Source: Sphingobacterium zeae (GTDB taxonomy: Bacteria > Bacteroidota > Bacteroidia > Sphingobacteriales > Sphingobacteriaceae). Taken from it: a stretch of DNA of 64,000 nucleotides. The stretch is taken from NCBI RefSeq assembly GCF_030818895.1, contig NZ_JAUTBA010000001.1:3658001-3722000 (forward strand), in the 5' to 3' direction. The stretch's first letter is position 1; each line of letters begins with the position of its first letter. Below the pieces are notes generated by a model. It saw only the letters and a program-made list of their open reading frames with translations, searched no databases and was not told the origin of the DNA. A program made the translations under genes and the position numbers. Below are positions 63,478-64,000 of this stretch, piece after piece.

Positions 63478-64000
63478 ATGCCAAAATCCACCATCCCGTT
63501 CGTTCAATGTGCCAAGAACTTCTGCGATGGCACAATTGAATTACGTAACTATGGACAATTCAATACAGAAATGCATGCCCATGAACAAGTACAGGTACTT
63601 AGCCCAACAAATGGTACCCTCTTTATCTATACAGAAAAAGCCAGCTTCTGTGTACCGAGTACTTTCTTTGTATATATTCCAGCACATGTCCCGCACAAAC
63701 TCATTTCCCGCTCCCAGCAACTGGCACTAAAAACCATTTTTGTCGATATGAACAATATGCACGACGACGTTAAGGTGTATCCATCAAATGAATTGTTGAA
63801 TCATTTTTTGCTTTTTGGCCAACAACATTGGAAGCTGAAAGACCATGACACGTTGACCGCATCCACCTTAGAGGCCTTTAAGTCTATGCTCCCCATACTA
63901 TTGGCAAAACCGATCCTGTTGCAAATTACGCCTGCAAAAAGTGAATTGATGATACAGGTATGCACGTATATCCTCCAACATCTCGACAATAAATTGTCAA
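63478..64000 (+). CDS. AraC-family regulator, N-terminal part (cut by window end)
   Basis: The frame starts at the ATG at 63478 and is open to the end. Its 174 visible residues form a cupin-type sensor domain: TIELRNYGQFNTEMHAHEQV, TNGTLFIYTEKASFCVPSTF and FVYIPAHVPHKLIS, with the histidines of the cupin site. The DNA-binding half lies beyond the window. The call as AraC-type comes from the similarity of this layout (HAHEQVQVL, FVYIPAHVPH) to the regulator at 17424. It is divergent from the synthase gene by 81 bases and may control it. Confidence 0.7.
   Translation, partial: MPKSTIPFVQCAKNFCDGTIELRNYGQFNTEMHAHEQVQVLSPTNGTLFIYTEKASFCVPSTFFVYIPAHVPHKLISRSQQLALKTIFVDMNNMHDDVKVYPSNELLNHFLLFGQQHWKLKDHDTLTASTLEAFKSMLPILLAKPILLQITPAKSELMIQVCTYILQHLDNKLS

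Overview
The window is a chromosomal stretch from a Bacteroidota bacterium, most likely Sphingobacterium or a close relative in the Sphingobacteriaceae. The grounds are two SusC/SusD outer-membrane uptake loci, a FecI/FecR sigma/anti-sigma pair, DUF6266 and DUF6520 small proteins, lipoproteins with a plain Bacteroidota-style lipobox, and promoter candidates of the TTG-N19/20-TAnnTTTG type. No rRNA, tRNA, CRISPR array or replication origin was seen. The genus is inferred from overall character, not from a marker gene.

Layout. 1-2100: 3' end of an ABC-transporter permease, a lipoprotein gene, and two kinds of long non-coding repeat. 2116-9880: a sigma/anti-sigma-controlled uptake operon on the minus strand (FecI-like sigma, FecR, SusC, SusD, secreted metallophosphoesterase). 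10063-12390: a compact phage-like cassette (two DUF6266-like proteins, DUF5675, two small membrane-type proteins). 12526-20719: DinB-like protein, an EmrAB/TolC-type efflux operon with a divergent AraC regulator, a small HTH protein, a LytTR response regulator and a Crp-like regulator. 20673-24303: a ZnuD-like TonB receptor and a divergent lipoprotein that share one palindromic operator candidate. 24366-33812: membrane protein, MauE/DUF6520 pair, and a second SusC/SusD/TlpA operon whose SusC carries a one-base frameshift.

34765-52049 is an AT-rich defence island wrapped around a respiratory gene (type II NADH dehydrogenase). It holds an HTH protein and unknown neighbours, a broken HNH endonuclease fragment, a cytosine-5 methyltransferase with its putative restriction enzyme and a small stand-alone protein that resembles the enzyme's DNA-recognition end, two nuclease-like orphans, McrB and McrC, a Vsr endonuclease, and an HNH endonuclease gene cut in two by an IS21-family element. 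Removing the element and one 5-bp target copy restores the HNH reading frame exactly.

52087-58800 is a decaying accessory zone: unknown small genes, a frameshifted glycine-rich protein, a SRAP (YedK-like) pseudogene with several lesions, an Rpn-family nuclease with 12-bp tandem repeats, and a transposase remnant. 58801-62011 is a small oxidoreductase cluster with an AraC regulator. The window closes with a LeuA-type synthase and the start of a divergent AraC regulator.

Genes appear to work together as follows: FecI/FecR likely drive the first Sus operon, with the phosphoesterase processing substrate; membrane-fusion, MFS and TolC proteins form one efflux channel; methyltransferase and restriction enzyme form one R-M system; McrB and McrC form one modification-dependent nuclease. 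Functions of the nuclease-like orphans at 41757-43899 are not known.
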